NCBI GenBank assembly: GCA_965205595.1
Contig: CBDBHI010000040.1
Coordinates: 1-64,000, forward strand
DNA length: 64,000 nt
From: CATQHP01 sp965205595
Lineage (GTDB): Bacteria; Acidobacteriota; Terriglobia; Bryobacterales; UBA6623
Direction of reading: 5' to 3'
A model generated the notes under the pieces. The model worked only from the letters and a program-made list of their open reading frames with translations, was not told the origin of the DNA and did no database searches. The translations under genes and the position numbers were made by a program. This document shows, one piece after another, positions 37,246 through 45,943 of this stretch; the stretch's first letter is position 1, and every line of letters begins with the position of its first letter.

Positions 37246-38825
37246 ATCTAGAACTGCAAGTCTTTCTCAATCTGTTCGTTTCGATCGCGGACGAAATGGG
37301 CATTGTGCTGCGCCGCACGGCGTTTTCGGCCAATATCAAAGAGCGTCGCGATTACTCGTGCGCCGTCTACGACGCTAACGGACAGACGGTTGCGATGGGC
37401 GATCACATGCCGGTGCATCTGGGTGCAATGCCGGCTTCAGTCAGCGCCGTGCTTGACGAGGCGCAACCCCGCCGAGGTGACATTTTCTTTTTGAACGACC
37501 CGTTCCGCGGCGGAACACACCTACCCGACATCACTTCGGTTTCCGCGGTGTATGCGGACAACTCGGAGGCGCCGTCGTTCTACCTGGCCACGCGCGCTCA
37601 CCACGCCGATGTTGGCGGAATGAAGCCAGGGTCGATGCCGCTGGCGACGGAGATTTACCAGGAAGGATTGCGCATACCGCCTATATGCCTCGTTCGTGGC
37701 GGCGAATACGACGAGGGGCTGCTCGCGCTGATCCTAGCGAATGTACGCACGCCGGAGGAGCGTCGCGGCGACCTCGGTGCACAAGTCGCGGCCCACCGCG
37801 TGGGCGAGCGTCGCTTGCTCGAGGCGCTCGCGAAGTATGGACACCAGAAGATCAGCGCCCAAATGGCGAACTTGCAAGACTATGCCGAGAATTTGATGCG
37901 CCAACGAATCGAGGGCTTGCCTGATGGAGACTACGCCTTCGAAGACTGCCTCGATAGCGACGGGTTTTCAAATCAGCCAGTGCGTATCGCTTGCCGCCTA
38001 TCGGTTCACGGCGACTCCGTGACGGTGGATTTCAGCGAGTCCGATCAGCAAACGCGCGGCGGCGTGAACGCTAATCGCGCCGTGACCGACTCGGCGGTGA
38101 TGTATTGTTTTCGCTGCTTGATACAAGGTGACGTCCCGTACAACGCCGGTTTAATGCGACCGATTTCGGTCGTGACCCGTGCAGGCACGGTGTGTGACGC
38201 GCGGCTGCCGGCGAGCGTCGCGGCGGGCAATGTGGAAACGTCGCAGCGCATCACCGATGTGCTGATGGGGGCATTGCTCGAAGCCTGTCCAGAGAGTGTG
38301 CCGGCGGCTAGCTCGGGAACTATGAACAACGTCAGCCTGGGCGGTATAGACCCCCGCAGTGGGCAGCCCTTCGCATACTACGAGACGATTGCCGGCGGCG
38401 CCGGCGCTCGGCCGACGGCGGACGGGCTGGATGCGGTCCACACGCATATGACCAACAGCCTCAACACTCCGGTCGAGGCGCTCGAGCATCAATATCCGCT
38501 TCGCGTCGTGCGCTACTCAAAGCGGCCGAATAGCGGCGGGCCTGGAGAGCACCGAGGCGGAGACGGGGTGATTCGCGAGATTGAATTTTTGGCGGACACC
38601 GAGGTGACGCTACTCTCTGACCGCCGTGAACGCGGACCTTTCGGCGTCAAAGGCGGCGAACCAGGTCAGCCGGGGCGCAACACTTTGAACGGCACCGACG
38701 TGCCGGCAAAAGGCAGTTTTGATGTTCGGCCCGGCGATCGATTGAAGATCGAAACGCCCGGTGGTGGCGGTTACTTTTCAAGCAAGAAACGACCGACGAA
38801 CATCGAGTCGATTCCCGACGAGTAA
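37242..38825 (+). CDS. Hydantoinase B / oxoprolinase-type subunit (HyuB)
   Basis: A 527-residue protein of the hydantoinase B family, which hydrolyses hydantoin-like rings or 5-oxoproline with ATP, usually as a complex with HyuA. Conserved stretches include NIKERRDYSCAVYDANG, GDHMPVHLGAMP, NDPFRGGTHLPDIT, HHADVGG, SGTMNNVSLG, ETIAGGAGARP and the ending KIETPGGGGYF. No hyuA gene is in the window. The ATG lies inside the last codons of the truncated symporter, so translation is coupled. Its 3' end overlaps the convergent carbamoyltransferase gene by 55 bases. Confidence 0.9.
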   Translation: MNLELQVFLNLFVSIADEMGIVLRRTAFSANIKERRDYSCAVYDANGQTVAMGDHMPVHLGAMPASVSAVLDEAQPRRGDIFFLNDPFRGGTHLPDITSVSAVYADNSEAPSFYLATRAHHADVGGMKPGSMPLATEIYQEGLRIPPICLVRGGEYDEGLLALILANVRTPEERRGDLGAQVAAHRVGERRLLEALAKYGHQKISAQMANLQDYAENLMRQRIEGLPDGDYAFEDCLDSDGFSNQPVRIACRLSVHGDSVTVDFSESDQQTRGGVNANRAVTDSAVMYCFRCLIQGDVPYNAGLMRPISVVTRAGTVCDARLPASVAAGNVETSQRITDVLMGALLEACPESVPAASSGTMNNVSLGGIDPRSGQPFAYYETIAGGAGARPTADGLDAVHTHMTNSLNTPVEALEHQYPLRVVRYSKRPNSGGPGEHRGGDGVIREIEFLADTEVTLLSDRRERGPFGVKGGEPGQPGRNTLNGTDVPAKGSFDVRPGDRLKIETPGGGGYFSSKKRPTNIESIPDE

Positions 38826-40348
38826 AAGCTACGCAGGGCCGCGCGCGGACCGTTCACGAGTGGTTCGCCAAACAGGTTGAACGATGTGTTGTAGAGCACC
38901 GGAAGCCCGCTAACACTGCCCGCTTGCTGTAACAGCTCCCAGTAGAGTCGGTTGTCTGATTTGCGAACGACGTGGACGCGGATGCGCTCGCCGTCTAACA
39001 ACGCCGCCTCGAACGTCTTCTTGTGGGCCGGCTTGACACGGCTAACGGTCGCCAGGTGCCGAGCCGCCGCGCTCGTCTCGAAGTACTCATCCGCTGATTC
39101 TTCAGGTACCGAAGCGGCGAATTTCCGAAATTGTTCACGGCGCTTGATGTAGACGTTGAGGTTTTCGGTCGAATACGGATTCAGCGGCGAGGCTAAGATA
39201 CTCCGATTGCCAAGTGCACGCGGGCCAAACTCCGTGCGACCTTGAAACCACGCCAAGATCTGGTTGTCAGCCAATCGCTGGACGGCCATCGCAATAACCT
39301 CGGTGTCGGTCATCAGATAGCGCATCCGAAGCTTGCAGTTTTCCAGAACCTGCTTGATCTCTTCGCTTTCGAAACTTGGTCCGAGGAACAAGTTTTCCAT
39401 CGGCACTCGCTCGGTCCGCTTGAGGACCTTGTGCCAGGCGTGGTAAGCGCTGCCGATTGCCGTGCCTGCATTGCCGGCGGCGGGTTGTACGAACACATCG
39501 CCGAACTTGCCACCAGTTTCTAGCGCCTCGACCAGAAGTGTGTTCATCGCTAGGCCCCCCGCGAGGCACAAATGGTCGGCTTCTCCGGCCACGCGGGCGA
39601 CACAATCGGCGACAGCGGTCTGAACGCTAGCGGCGAGATCGCGCTGAACCTGCTCGTCGACTTCCGCACCGGGTTCGATTCCGACTTCGCGGTAGAATTT
39701 TTCGCTGAATCCGCCCTGAGTCGGTCGCGCGGTGTCGAAATAGCTCTGGTTGAGGCGCGGTAAGGTTGCGGCTTCGCCTCCCAAAATTTCAGTGAATAGT
39801 CCGGCATACTTTGCTTCGCCGAGCAGCGCCAGCCACTGCAGTTTGTGTTCCTCGCCCCCCGCCGCAAAACCGGCCAGCTCGGTCACTCGGCTGTAGAGCG
39901 CGGCCGGTGAGTCGGGAGAATAGAGTTCCTCGATTGCGTCGAGCTGTGAGCCATTGCCTTCCCACACGGCGCCACAGCGCATGTCGCCATGGCGGTCAAG
40001 GGTGACGACGCGCGCGGACTCATGCGGTGAAGCGAAAAATGCGCTGGCGGCATGAGCGTCGTGGTGATCGATGATCACCATCCTGGCGTTTGGAAAGACG
40101 GATTTTAGGTGTATGTGAAACGAGCTATCGGAGCCAGTGGCCAAGGGTCGCGCCAACGCCACGATACCGACGTCCGCGGCGGATGCCGAGGCCATCGCCA
40201 AACACGATGAGATCGCTCTTTGGGGCAGACCGGCCCGGTGCGATTGCCGCGCGAGCTTCTCCTCTTCAACGGCGGCGACCAGCCGACCGTCTCGCATGAG
40301 CGCGGCGGCTCCGTCGTGTAGCCAGCCTCCAATTCCAAGTATCAGCAT
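38771..40348 (-). CDS. Carbamoyltransferase of the NodU/CmcH family
   Basis: A 525-residue protein. The N-terminal two-thirds is an ASKHA-type domain that begins ILGIGGWLHDGAAALMRDG and includes the iron/histidine stretch VIIDHHDAHAASAFFASP. The C-terminal third is the carbamoyl-adenylate/YrdC-like part, with WFQGRTEFGPRALGNRSILA and VLYNTSFNLFGEPLV. The family transfers a carbamoyl group to sugars or secondary metabolites. There is no biosynthetic cluster around it, so the acceptor is unknown. The gene shares 55 bases with hyuB at the 3' end and precedes nothing on its strand; gltX lies 20 bases upstream. Confidence 0.92.
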   Translation of the reverse strand: MLILGIGGWLHDGAAALMRDGRLVAAVEEEKLARQSHRAGLPQRAISSCLAMASASAADVGIVALARPLATGSDSSFHIHLKSVFPNARMVIIDHHDAHAASAFFASPHESARVVTLDRHGDMRCGAVWEGNGSQLDAIEELYSPDSPAALYSRVTELAGFAAGGEEHKLQWLALLGEAKYAGLFTEILGGEAATLPRLNQSYFDTARPTQGGFSEKFYREVGIEPGAEVDEQVQRDLAASVQTAVADCVARVAGEADHLCLAGGLAMNTLLVEALETGGKFGDVFVQPAAGNAGTAIGSAYHAWHKVLKRTERVPMENLFLGPSFESEEIKQVLENCKLRMRYLMTDTEVIAMAVQRLADNQILAWFQGRTEFGPRALGNRSILASPLNPYSTENLNVYIKRREQFRKFAASVPEESADEYFETSAAARHLATVSRVKPAHKKTFEAALLDGERIRVHVVRKSDNRLYWELLQQAGSVSGLPVLYNTSFNLFGEPLVNGPRAALRSFYSSGIDSMFVGRFLLEK

Positions 40349-40367
40349 GGTTCGTTTTCGCGCAAGT

Positions 40368-41813
40368 CTACACGGCCGTCAAGCGCTCGATCACCCGTTG
40401 TCTGCCAACAAGCGTAAACACTTTGAATGCGCTTGGACCAACTGCTTGGCCGGTCAATGCGGCGCGAGCTCCGTTGATGAGTAGGCCGGGCTTAACTCCC
40501 TGTTCTTCAGCCAGGGCGCGCAACACCGCTTCGACCGACGCTTCAGTAAATTCATCGCTCGATGCCAGCCGCTTGCCTAGTTCCTTGAGCCCCTCGCGGG
40601 CCCCTTCTTTGTCGAGATTGGCGGCAGCCTTTTCGTCGACATCAAAAGAGTCTTCGAAATACGCCTTGCAGCGCAGCGAGAGATCAGTCGTGAGCGTGAA
40701 CCGTTCGCGAAATGCGTCGAGCGCTTCGACAATCGAATCGCGCTGATCATCGTCGAATTCCGGTTTCCACCAACCGGCACGCTTGAGTTCTGGTTCAAAG
40801 AGAGGAAGTAGTTGCTCCGCCGGGATCGCGCGCAGATGCTGCGAGTTTAGCCAAAGTGCTTTTGGGTCGGCCCAGGCATGCTCAGAGTTTTCGTCAAACT
40901 GCACGACAGCGTTCGCCTTCAAGACGTCGTCGGTTTTGAAGAGCGATACCAATTCGTTGACGGACAACACCTGCCGGTCGTCCTTCGGAGACCAACCCAA
41001 GAGGCTGAGATAGTTGACGAACGCGGCCGGAAGAAAGCCCTTGTCACGATAGGTTGTGACGCTCACTACCGGACCGTGCTTGCGCTTCGAGAGCTTCGAC
41101 CCGTCGGGGCCGAGCAGCAGAGGAAGGTGGCCGAACTGAGGTACGTCATATCCGAGCGCTTCGAAAATCAAGATGTGCTTGTGTGTATTCGTGAGGTGAT
41201 CTTGTCCACGAATCACATGCGTGATGCCGAGCTCGCCGTCATCGACGGTTGATGCTAGGTGATAGGTCGGGTCGCCATTCGAGCGGGCCAGCGCAAAATC
41301 TTCGATGTCCGCAAACTTCCGAAACTGCTTTTTGCAGACCAGATCTTTGAACGGCACGCCGTCGTCTCGTTCGCGTGGAACTCGAAAGCGCACGACAAAG
41401 CGCTCACCGGCGGCGGCTCGACTTTCACTTTCTTCGCGCGACAACTCGCGCATGCCGGGGTTGCAGAGCCAAGCTACCCGCTCGCCGGCCGCCGTTCCGG
41501 TGTTATCGCTGTTGTCGGGCGTGAAATCGCGATAGGCCGCGCCTTTTGCCAAGAGCGCATCGACCGCTTGGCGGTGAATATCATTTCGCTTGGATTGAAA
41601 ATGCTGCTCGTCCCACGGCAGCTCCAACCATTTGAGACCCTCGATGATCGACTGCAGTGATTCGTCAGTGCTGCGTTCTACGTCTGTATCGTCGATTCGC
41701 AGAATCATTTGGCCGCCGGTCGAGCGAGCAAACAACCAGTTGAAAATGTAGGTGCGGGCGCCGCCTACATGCAGGAATCCTGTTGGAGAAGGTGCGAATC
41801 GAACGCGGTTCAT
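40368..41813 (-). CDS. gltX: Glutamyl-tRNA synthetase
   Basis: A 481-residue class I aminoacyl-tRNA synthetase that charges tRNA-Glu. The HIGH signature is FLHVGGAR within APSPTGFLHVGGART. The KMSKS signature appears as KLSKRKHG, and GPDGSKLSKRKHGPV is diagnostic for GltX. The C-terminal anticodon-binding helical part is complete. Length is typical. It lies in tandem with the carbamoyltransferase gene downstream, with 19 bases between them, so they may be co-transcribed. Confidence 0.96.
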   Translation of the reverse strand: MNRVRFAPSPTGFLHVGGARTYIFNWLFARSTGGQMILRIDDTDVERSTDESLQSIIEGLKWLELPWDEQHFQSKRNDIHRQAVDALLAKGAAYRDFTPDNSDNTGTAAGERVAWLCNPGMRELSREESESRAAAGERFVVRFRVPRERDDGVPFKDLVCKKQFRKFADIEDFALARSNGDPTYHLASTVDDGELGITHVIRGQDHLTNTHKHILIFEALGYDVPQFGHLPLLLGPDGSKLSKRKHGPVVSVTTYRDKGFLPAAFVNYLSLLGWSPKDDRQVLSVNELVSLFKTDDVLKANAVVQFDENSEHAWADPKALWLNSQHLRAIPAEQLLPLFEPELKRAGWWKPEFDDDQRDSIVEALDAFRERFTLTTDLSLRCKAYFEDSFDVDEKAAANLDKEGAREGLKELGKRLASSDEFTEASVEAVLRALAEEQGVKPGLLINGARAALTGQAVGPSAFKVFTLVGRQRVIERLTAV

Positions 41814-41946
41814 GGCTAACCGGGGGTTGGAACCCGAGAAGCCGGGCTCAACGGCCAGTATATCGAGATCGGCGCGGCCCTGGCTGCGGGGCCGACTCTG
41901 CTACAACGGTGAACTTAGTGTCCACGAGAGGTCCAAACCCCGGTTG

Positions 41947-42885
41947 ATGTTTCGCTGCCCCAATTGCCTGCGAGGAACGGTCTCTCTGGATGCAATCGAT
42001 GCCTCGGGATGGGCTTGTCCGTCGTGCGAAGAGATAACCGCGCTGGTCGAGGGCGTTCCCAACGGGTTGAGCGCCGAGCGCGAGAATTATTTCAAAAACT
42101 CCTGCGCCGAGTACCTCAAGATTCGGAACGCCGAGGACTATGGCACGGACGACCCAGAGCACTACCGGGCGCTTCCGAATAATCTGGGCACTCGACAAGT
42201 CCAGAAATGGGCGCTGATCGCTCGCAGTTTTCGTTTTTTTGAACGATCGATCTTGAAGCGACTGACTTCAGAGGCCGCAAGGCCGTTGAAGATTCTCGAT
42301 GCTGGGGCCGGCAACGCTTGGCTGTCTCACCGCTTGCGAAAGCGGGGACACGCACCCGTTGCCCTTGACCTGTTGACCGATCCGCGTCACGGACTAGGCG
42401 CTTGCCGTCACTATGACGAGGGGTCGGGTCGGGCGTTCGCCACGGTTCGAGGGGAGCTCGAACAATTTCCCCTGGCTGACGATCAGTTCGATTTAGTCGT
42501 TTTCAACGAGGCGTTCCACTACGCCGTTGACTATTGGCGGGCCCTTCAAGAGGCGCGTCGCTGCCTGCATTGGGCAGGGCGTGTCGTGATCATCGACACG
42601 CCGATATTCACGAATTGGAGTAACGGCGAAGCTTCAGTAGAGAAGGGCCATCGCGAAACCGAACAACGGCACGGGTTTCGCGCCGATTCAGTTCCCAGCA
42701 TGGGCTATCTCAGTCTCGACATGATCCAGCGGCTGGGCCGCGATCTGAACATCGAGTGGCGTTTCTACCGGCCTTGGTATGGCTGGGGTGAATACGTCCA
42801 GACGGTTCGTTCGAGATTGCCCGGCGGCAACCACGAAGCAATGCGCTGGATCGTCGAGGGCTCATGGCCATCGGCCGTAACGTGA
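41947..42885 (+). CDS. Zinc-ribbon SAM-dependent methyltransferase
   Basis: A 312-residue protein. A short N-terminal zinc ribbon (FRCPNCLRG and CPSCEE, about 2-35) precedes a class I methyltransferase domain: ILDAGAGNAWLSHRL is the SAM-binding glycine loop and DQFDLVVFNEAFHYA the fourth-strand region. The frame reaches back to 41752 through gltX 5' DNA; I chose the ATG at 41947, which starts the zinc ribbon. Similar proteins act on aglycones or other small molecules, but the substrate is unknown. It is divergent from gltX. Confidence 0.85.
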   Translation: MFRCPNCLRGTVSLDAIDASGWACPSCEEITALVEGVPNGLSAERENYFKNSCAEYLKIRNAEDYGTDDPEHYRALPNNLGTRQVQKWALIARSFRFFERSILKRLTSEAARPLKILDAGAGNAWLSHRLRKRGHAPVALDLLTDPRHGLGACRHYDEGSGRAFATVRGELEQFPLADDQFDLVVFNEAFHYAVDYWRALQEARRCLHWAGRVVIIDTPIFTNWSNGEASVEKGHRETEQRHGFRADSVPSMGYLSLDMIQRLGRDLNIEWRFYRPWYGWGEYVQTVRSRLPGGNHEAMRWIVEGSWPSAVT

Positions 42886-42936
42886 GCTTGCCCCCTCGAC
42901 CGCGTCCGCGTAACCAAGCGAACCGCAGCGCATAGG

Positions 42937-43968
42937 CTACTCGGGGACGATCACGATCTTGCCAAATTGTTTCTTATCTTCCAAATATTCGTGCGCGCCG
43001 CGAACGTCGCTAAGCGGGAAACTACGGTCGATGACGGGCTTAAGTAAACCCTTGTCGAAGAACCGGAGCACCTCGTAAAGTTCTCCCATAGTTCCCATGA
43101 ATGAGCCGTTCAGGCTCAGGTGCTTCGCGAAAAGATGACCCAGGTTGAGCGTCGTTTCGAAACCTGACGTGGCACCACAGGTGACGAGTCGCCCGTGGTG
43201 CGCGAGCGACGCCGTCGAGTGACCGAAGGTCGCCGCCCCTACATGCTCGAAAACGATGTCGACGCCGCGCTTACCGGTTATCGTCCTAACCTCGTCTTTG
43301 ATCGATTGCTCGTAATGATCGATCACGTGATCGGCACCGAGCTCCTTGGCCTTGGCGAGTTTCGCCTCTCCACCGGCCGTCGCGATCACGCGGCAGTGAA
43401 ACAGTTTCGCGATCTGGATCGCCGCGATGCCAACACCGCTCGAGCCACCGATGATCAGCACGTCCTCGAGCATCTTAATGTTCGCGATACCGATCAGCAT
43501 GTGCCACGCCGTCAGGAAGACTAGCGGCACCGACGCTGCCTCTTCGTAGCTGAGGCCGGCGGGGATCGGAAGCACATTCGATTCCGGAACTGCGACGTAT
43601 TCCGCGTTCATGCCCGGGTAGCGGTAGCCGAAGAGTCCGTAGTCGGCTGCCCAGTTGTCACGTCCGCGCGCCGTTTCGTAACTCGAGCTGAGTGTGCGCC
43701 CGGGTGCGACGAGAACCTTGTCGCCAACCTTGGCTCGCGCGCACAGATCACCGACTTCGACAATTTCGCCGGCGGCGTCGCTACCCAGCACCCACGGGAA
43801 ATCTAGTTTGAGCCCGCGCAGCCCGCCACGGACCCACAAGTCGAGGTGATTGAGTGAGCACGCGCCCACTTTCAGTAGCACCTCGTTGCCCAGTGGCTTG
43901 GGTTCGGGCGCGTCTTCGTAACGCAATACGTCAGGGTTGCCAGTTTCGTAAATCCGCGAGGCTTTCAT
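42937..43968 (-). CDS. Zinc-type alcohol dehydrogenase / quinone oxidoreductase family protein
   Basis: A 343-residue medium-chain dehydrogenase/reductase. The N-terminal GroES-like part includes VGACSLNHLDLWVRGG and LGSDAAGEIVEVG. The Rossmann fold has the cofactor loop GGSSGVGIAAIQIAK, typical of NAD(P)H binding, and a C-terminal KKQFGKIVIVPE. Members include quinone oxidoreductases and enoyl reductases, so the exact substrate is uncertain. It follows the methyltransferase convergently and is divergent from tatA. Confidence 0.9.
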   Translation of the reverse strand: MKASRIYETGNPDVLRYEDAPEPKPLGNEVLLKVGACSLNHLDLWVRGGLRGLKLDFPWVLGSDAAGEIVEVGDLCARAKVGDKVLVAPGRTLSSSYETARGRDNWAADYGLFGYRYPGMNAEYVAVPESNVLPIPAGLSYEEAASVPLVFLTAWHMLIGIANIKMLEDVLIIGGSSGVGIAAIQIAKLFHCRVIATAGGEAKLAKAKELGADHVIDHYEQSIKDEVRTITGKRGVDIVFEHVGAATFGHSTASLAHHGRLVTCGATSGFETTLNLGHLFAKHLSLNGSFMGTMGELYEVLRFFDKGLLKPVIDRSFPLSDVRGAHEYLEDKKQFGKIVIVPE

Positions 43969-44100
43969 TTCGTCGACTTCTCCTCCTGTGCGACCTCCGA
44001 TTATAGTGTGGTGCCGCTGACGTTCAGTCCTTTAGGCAACACCACCCCCCTCTTTGGAGGTTGACCCGCATTCAGAGCCATCGCTATCATCAAATTGGCG

Positions 44101-44121
44101 GTTCCGCACCTTCTGCGGAAC
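44101..44121 (+). other. Hairpin in the tatA leader
   Basis: GTTCCGCACCTTCTGCGGAAC forms a perfect 8-bp stem with a 5-base loop, ending 22 bases before the tatA ATG and just ahead of the AAAGGTAGG ribosome site. It could affect translation or end a short transcript. No T run follows. Confidence 0.4.
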
Positions 44122-44143
44122 TCCTAAAGGTAGGTGTCAACGC

Positions 44144-44674
44144 ATGGGCCCTCTTGGAATGGGCGAAATTGTAGTCATCTTTGTCTTGGCCTTGCTGATC
44201 TTCGGACCCAAAAAGCTTCCGGAGCTAGGCAAGACTTTTGGCAAAGGAATGGCTGAGTTCAAACGCGCGTCGAACGAATTGAAGTCGACGTTTCAGCGCG
44301 AGATGGATAACATCGAGCGTGAAACTAGCGACGTCAAGAACCTAGCCACTGACGTGAGTAAGGACATCGATAAGTCGTACTACGACGATGGGGAAGAAGA
44401 TTATCACGACGCGTACGATTACGACGACGGTGTCAAGAGTACAACTTCCTCTAACTCAACGACGACAAACGGAACTGCGCTGATGGCAGATGCGGCCAAC
44501 GCGGATCCAACTAACGAAGCCTCCCCCAGCCCGGAAGGCTCTGACAGCGCGGCGGAAGCTGCTACTGAAACCCCGAGCGAAGACAGCTCAAGCGAAGGCG
44601 CCAGCGAAGTCGCCGAAGTCTCACCTCCACCGCTTGAAACTGACGTCGGTGCTTCGGAGCCAAAGCCCGCCTAG
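44144..44674 (+). CDS. tatA: Twin-arginine translocase subunit TatA/TatB-type
   Basis: A 176-residue protein. The first ~20 residues are one transmembrane helix (GMGEIVVIFVLALLIFGPKK), followed by the amphipathic helix with FGPKKLPELGKTFGKGMAEFK that is diagnostic for TatA/TatB. The remaining ~110 residues are disordered and acidic, with an unusual Tyr/Asp-rich cluster (YYDDGEEDYHDAYDYDD at ~79-95). A Glu at position 8 is in place of the TatA polar Gln, a feature often seen when one protein serves both TatA and TatB roles. tatC follows 66 bases downstream. The ATG at 44144 has a good ribosome site. Confidence 0.92.
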   Translation: MGPLGMGEIVVIFVLALLIFGPKKLPELGKTFGKGMAEFKRASNELKSTFQREMDNIERETSDVKNLATDVSKDIDKSYYDDGEEDYHDAYDYDDGVKSTTSSNSTTTNGTALMADAANADPTNEASPSPEGSDSAAEAATETPSEDSSSEGASEVAEVSPPPLETDVGASEPKPA

Positions 44675-44740
44675 CTGTTCCTCAGGAATTCCTGTGGTCC
44701 CGGCTGCTGCTTGCAGCGGCTTGAAGGGGAGTATCGTTCG

Positions 44741-45943
44741 ATGAATCCGGAAGACAAAGATCCAAAGGGCACCAGTCCCGACGAAGGCGAGCTTGAAGCT
44801 AGTCCGAGCGGGGAGGACAGCCCCCAAGGGTCGCCGCCGGATTCCTCAAATCAGGGGTCGTCGACTTATTACGACGACCCCTTTCACGACGAGTCTGACT
44901 ACGAGTACGACGACCCCCACGCTACGGCGGAACGGGCGGAGGAGGAAGAAGAGAAGTCCGTAGTCGTTCCTGAGCCCGAGGTCGCGGCGGTGCCGCCGCC
45001 CAAACCTCCCGCTACGTCGGATGACGACGAAGACGAGGACGATGGAGATGAAGACGGCATGGCGCGCATGTCGTTTATGGACCATCTGGGCGAACTGCGC
45101 ACCCGGCTCTTGCGGGCGCTCGGCGGGTTGTTCGTCGTCTATCTGTTGTGTCTGGCATTTGCACAGGACCTGTTACGGCTCGTGCTACTTCCGTTTTACG
45201 CGGCCACCGCTTCGATGGTCGGGCCGAGCGGTGAAGCGCTCAAAATCATCAACACGAAACCGCTTGAGCAATTCCAAGTTATCTACATCAAGGTGCCGCT
45301 CATTGCCGCCGTTTTCTTAGGCGCGCCGTGGTTGATGTATCAAGCTTGGGGATTCATCTCGCCGGGCCTCTACAAGAAGGAACGCCGCTGGGCGGTGCCG
45401 TTCATATTTTCAACGGCAACTCTGTTTATCTTGGGCGGGGCGTTCTGTTATTTCGTTGCTTTGCGAGTAACGCTGCAGTTCCTGCTGACCATCGGAATGG
45501 ATCAGATCGAGCCATTCATTTCCGTCAGTGAGTACCTCGACACGTTTATCATTCTGGAACTCGGTTTGGCGCTGGTCTTCCAGCTCCCGGTATTGATCTT
45601 CTTCTTTACGTTGATGCGTCTCGCGACACCACAGTTTCTGCTGCGCAACGTTCGCTACGCGATATTGATCATGTTCGTCATAGCGGCGATCATTACTCCG
45701 ACCGGCGATCCCTTCACGATGACGCTATTTGCCGGGCCAATGATCTTGCTCTATTTCGTTGGAATCGGGGCAAGCTGGTTGCTCGTACTCAAGCGCGAAG
45801 GCAAATCGCTGCCATGGTTCCGAATCATGCTGGCGGTACTGCTGTTCTTCGGCCTAGTCGCTGGGATCATCTACTACATGTACGCGAATATGGGCTATCG
45901 ATTCATATCGGAGTTCCCATGGTTCGTAGGGCCCTACTACTAA
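44741..45943 (+). CDS. tatC: Twin-arginine translocase subunit TatC with acidic N-terminal extension
   Basis: The product has 400 residues. The conserved core begins at ~110 (MARMSFMDHLGELRTRLLRA) and has six transmembrane segments, with the FGLVAGI region near the end. TatC recognises twin-arginine signal peptides. The first ~108 residues are extra: acidic, Pro/Ser-rich, with a Tyr/Asp cluster (YYDDPFHDESDYEYDDP, ~43-59) similar to the one in TatA. Core TatC proteins have ~250 residues. The stop TAA is formed by the TA target and the first base of an IS630 element; without it the stop would be TAG. A Tat signal is seen in the sulfatase at 54141. Confidence 0.93.
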   Translation: MNPEDKDPKGTSPDEGELEASPSGEDSPQGSPPDSSNQGSSTYYDDPFHDESDYEYDDPHATAERAEEEEEKSVVVPEPEVAAVPPPKPPATSDDDEDEDDGDEDGMARMSFMDHLGELRTRLLRALGGLFVVYLLCLAFAQDLLRLVLLPFYAATASMVGPSGEALKIINTKPLEQFQVIYIKVPLIAAVFLGAPWLMYQAWGFISPGLYKKERRWAVPFIFSTATLFILGGAFCYFVALRVTLQFLLTIGMDQIEPFISVSEYLDTFIILELGLALVFQLPVLIFFFTLMRLATPQFLLRNVRYAILIMFVIAAIITPTGDPFTMTLFAGPMILLYFVGIGASWLLVLKREGKSLPWFRIMLAVLLFFGLVAGIIYYMYANMGYRFISEFPWFVGPYY

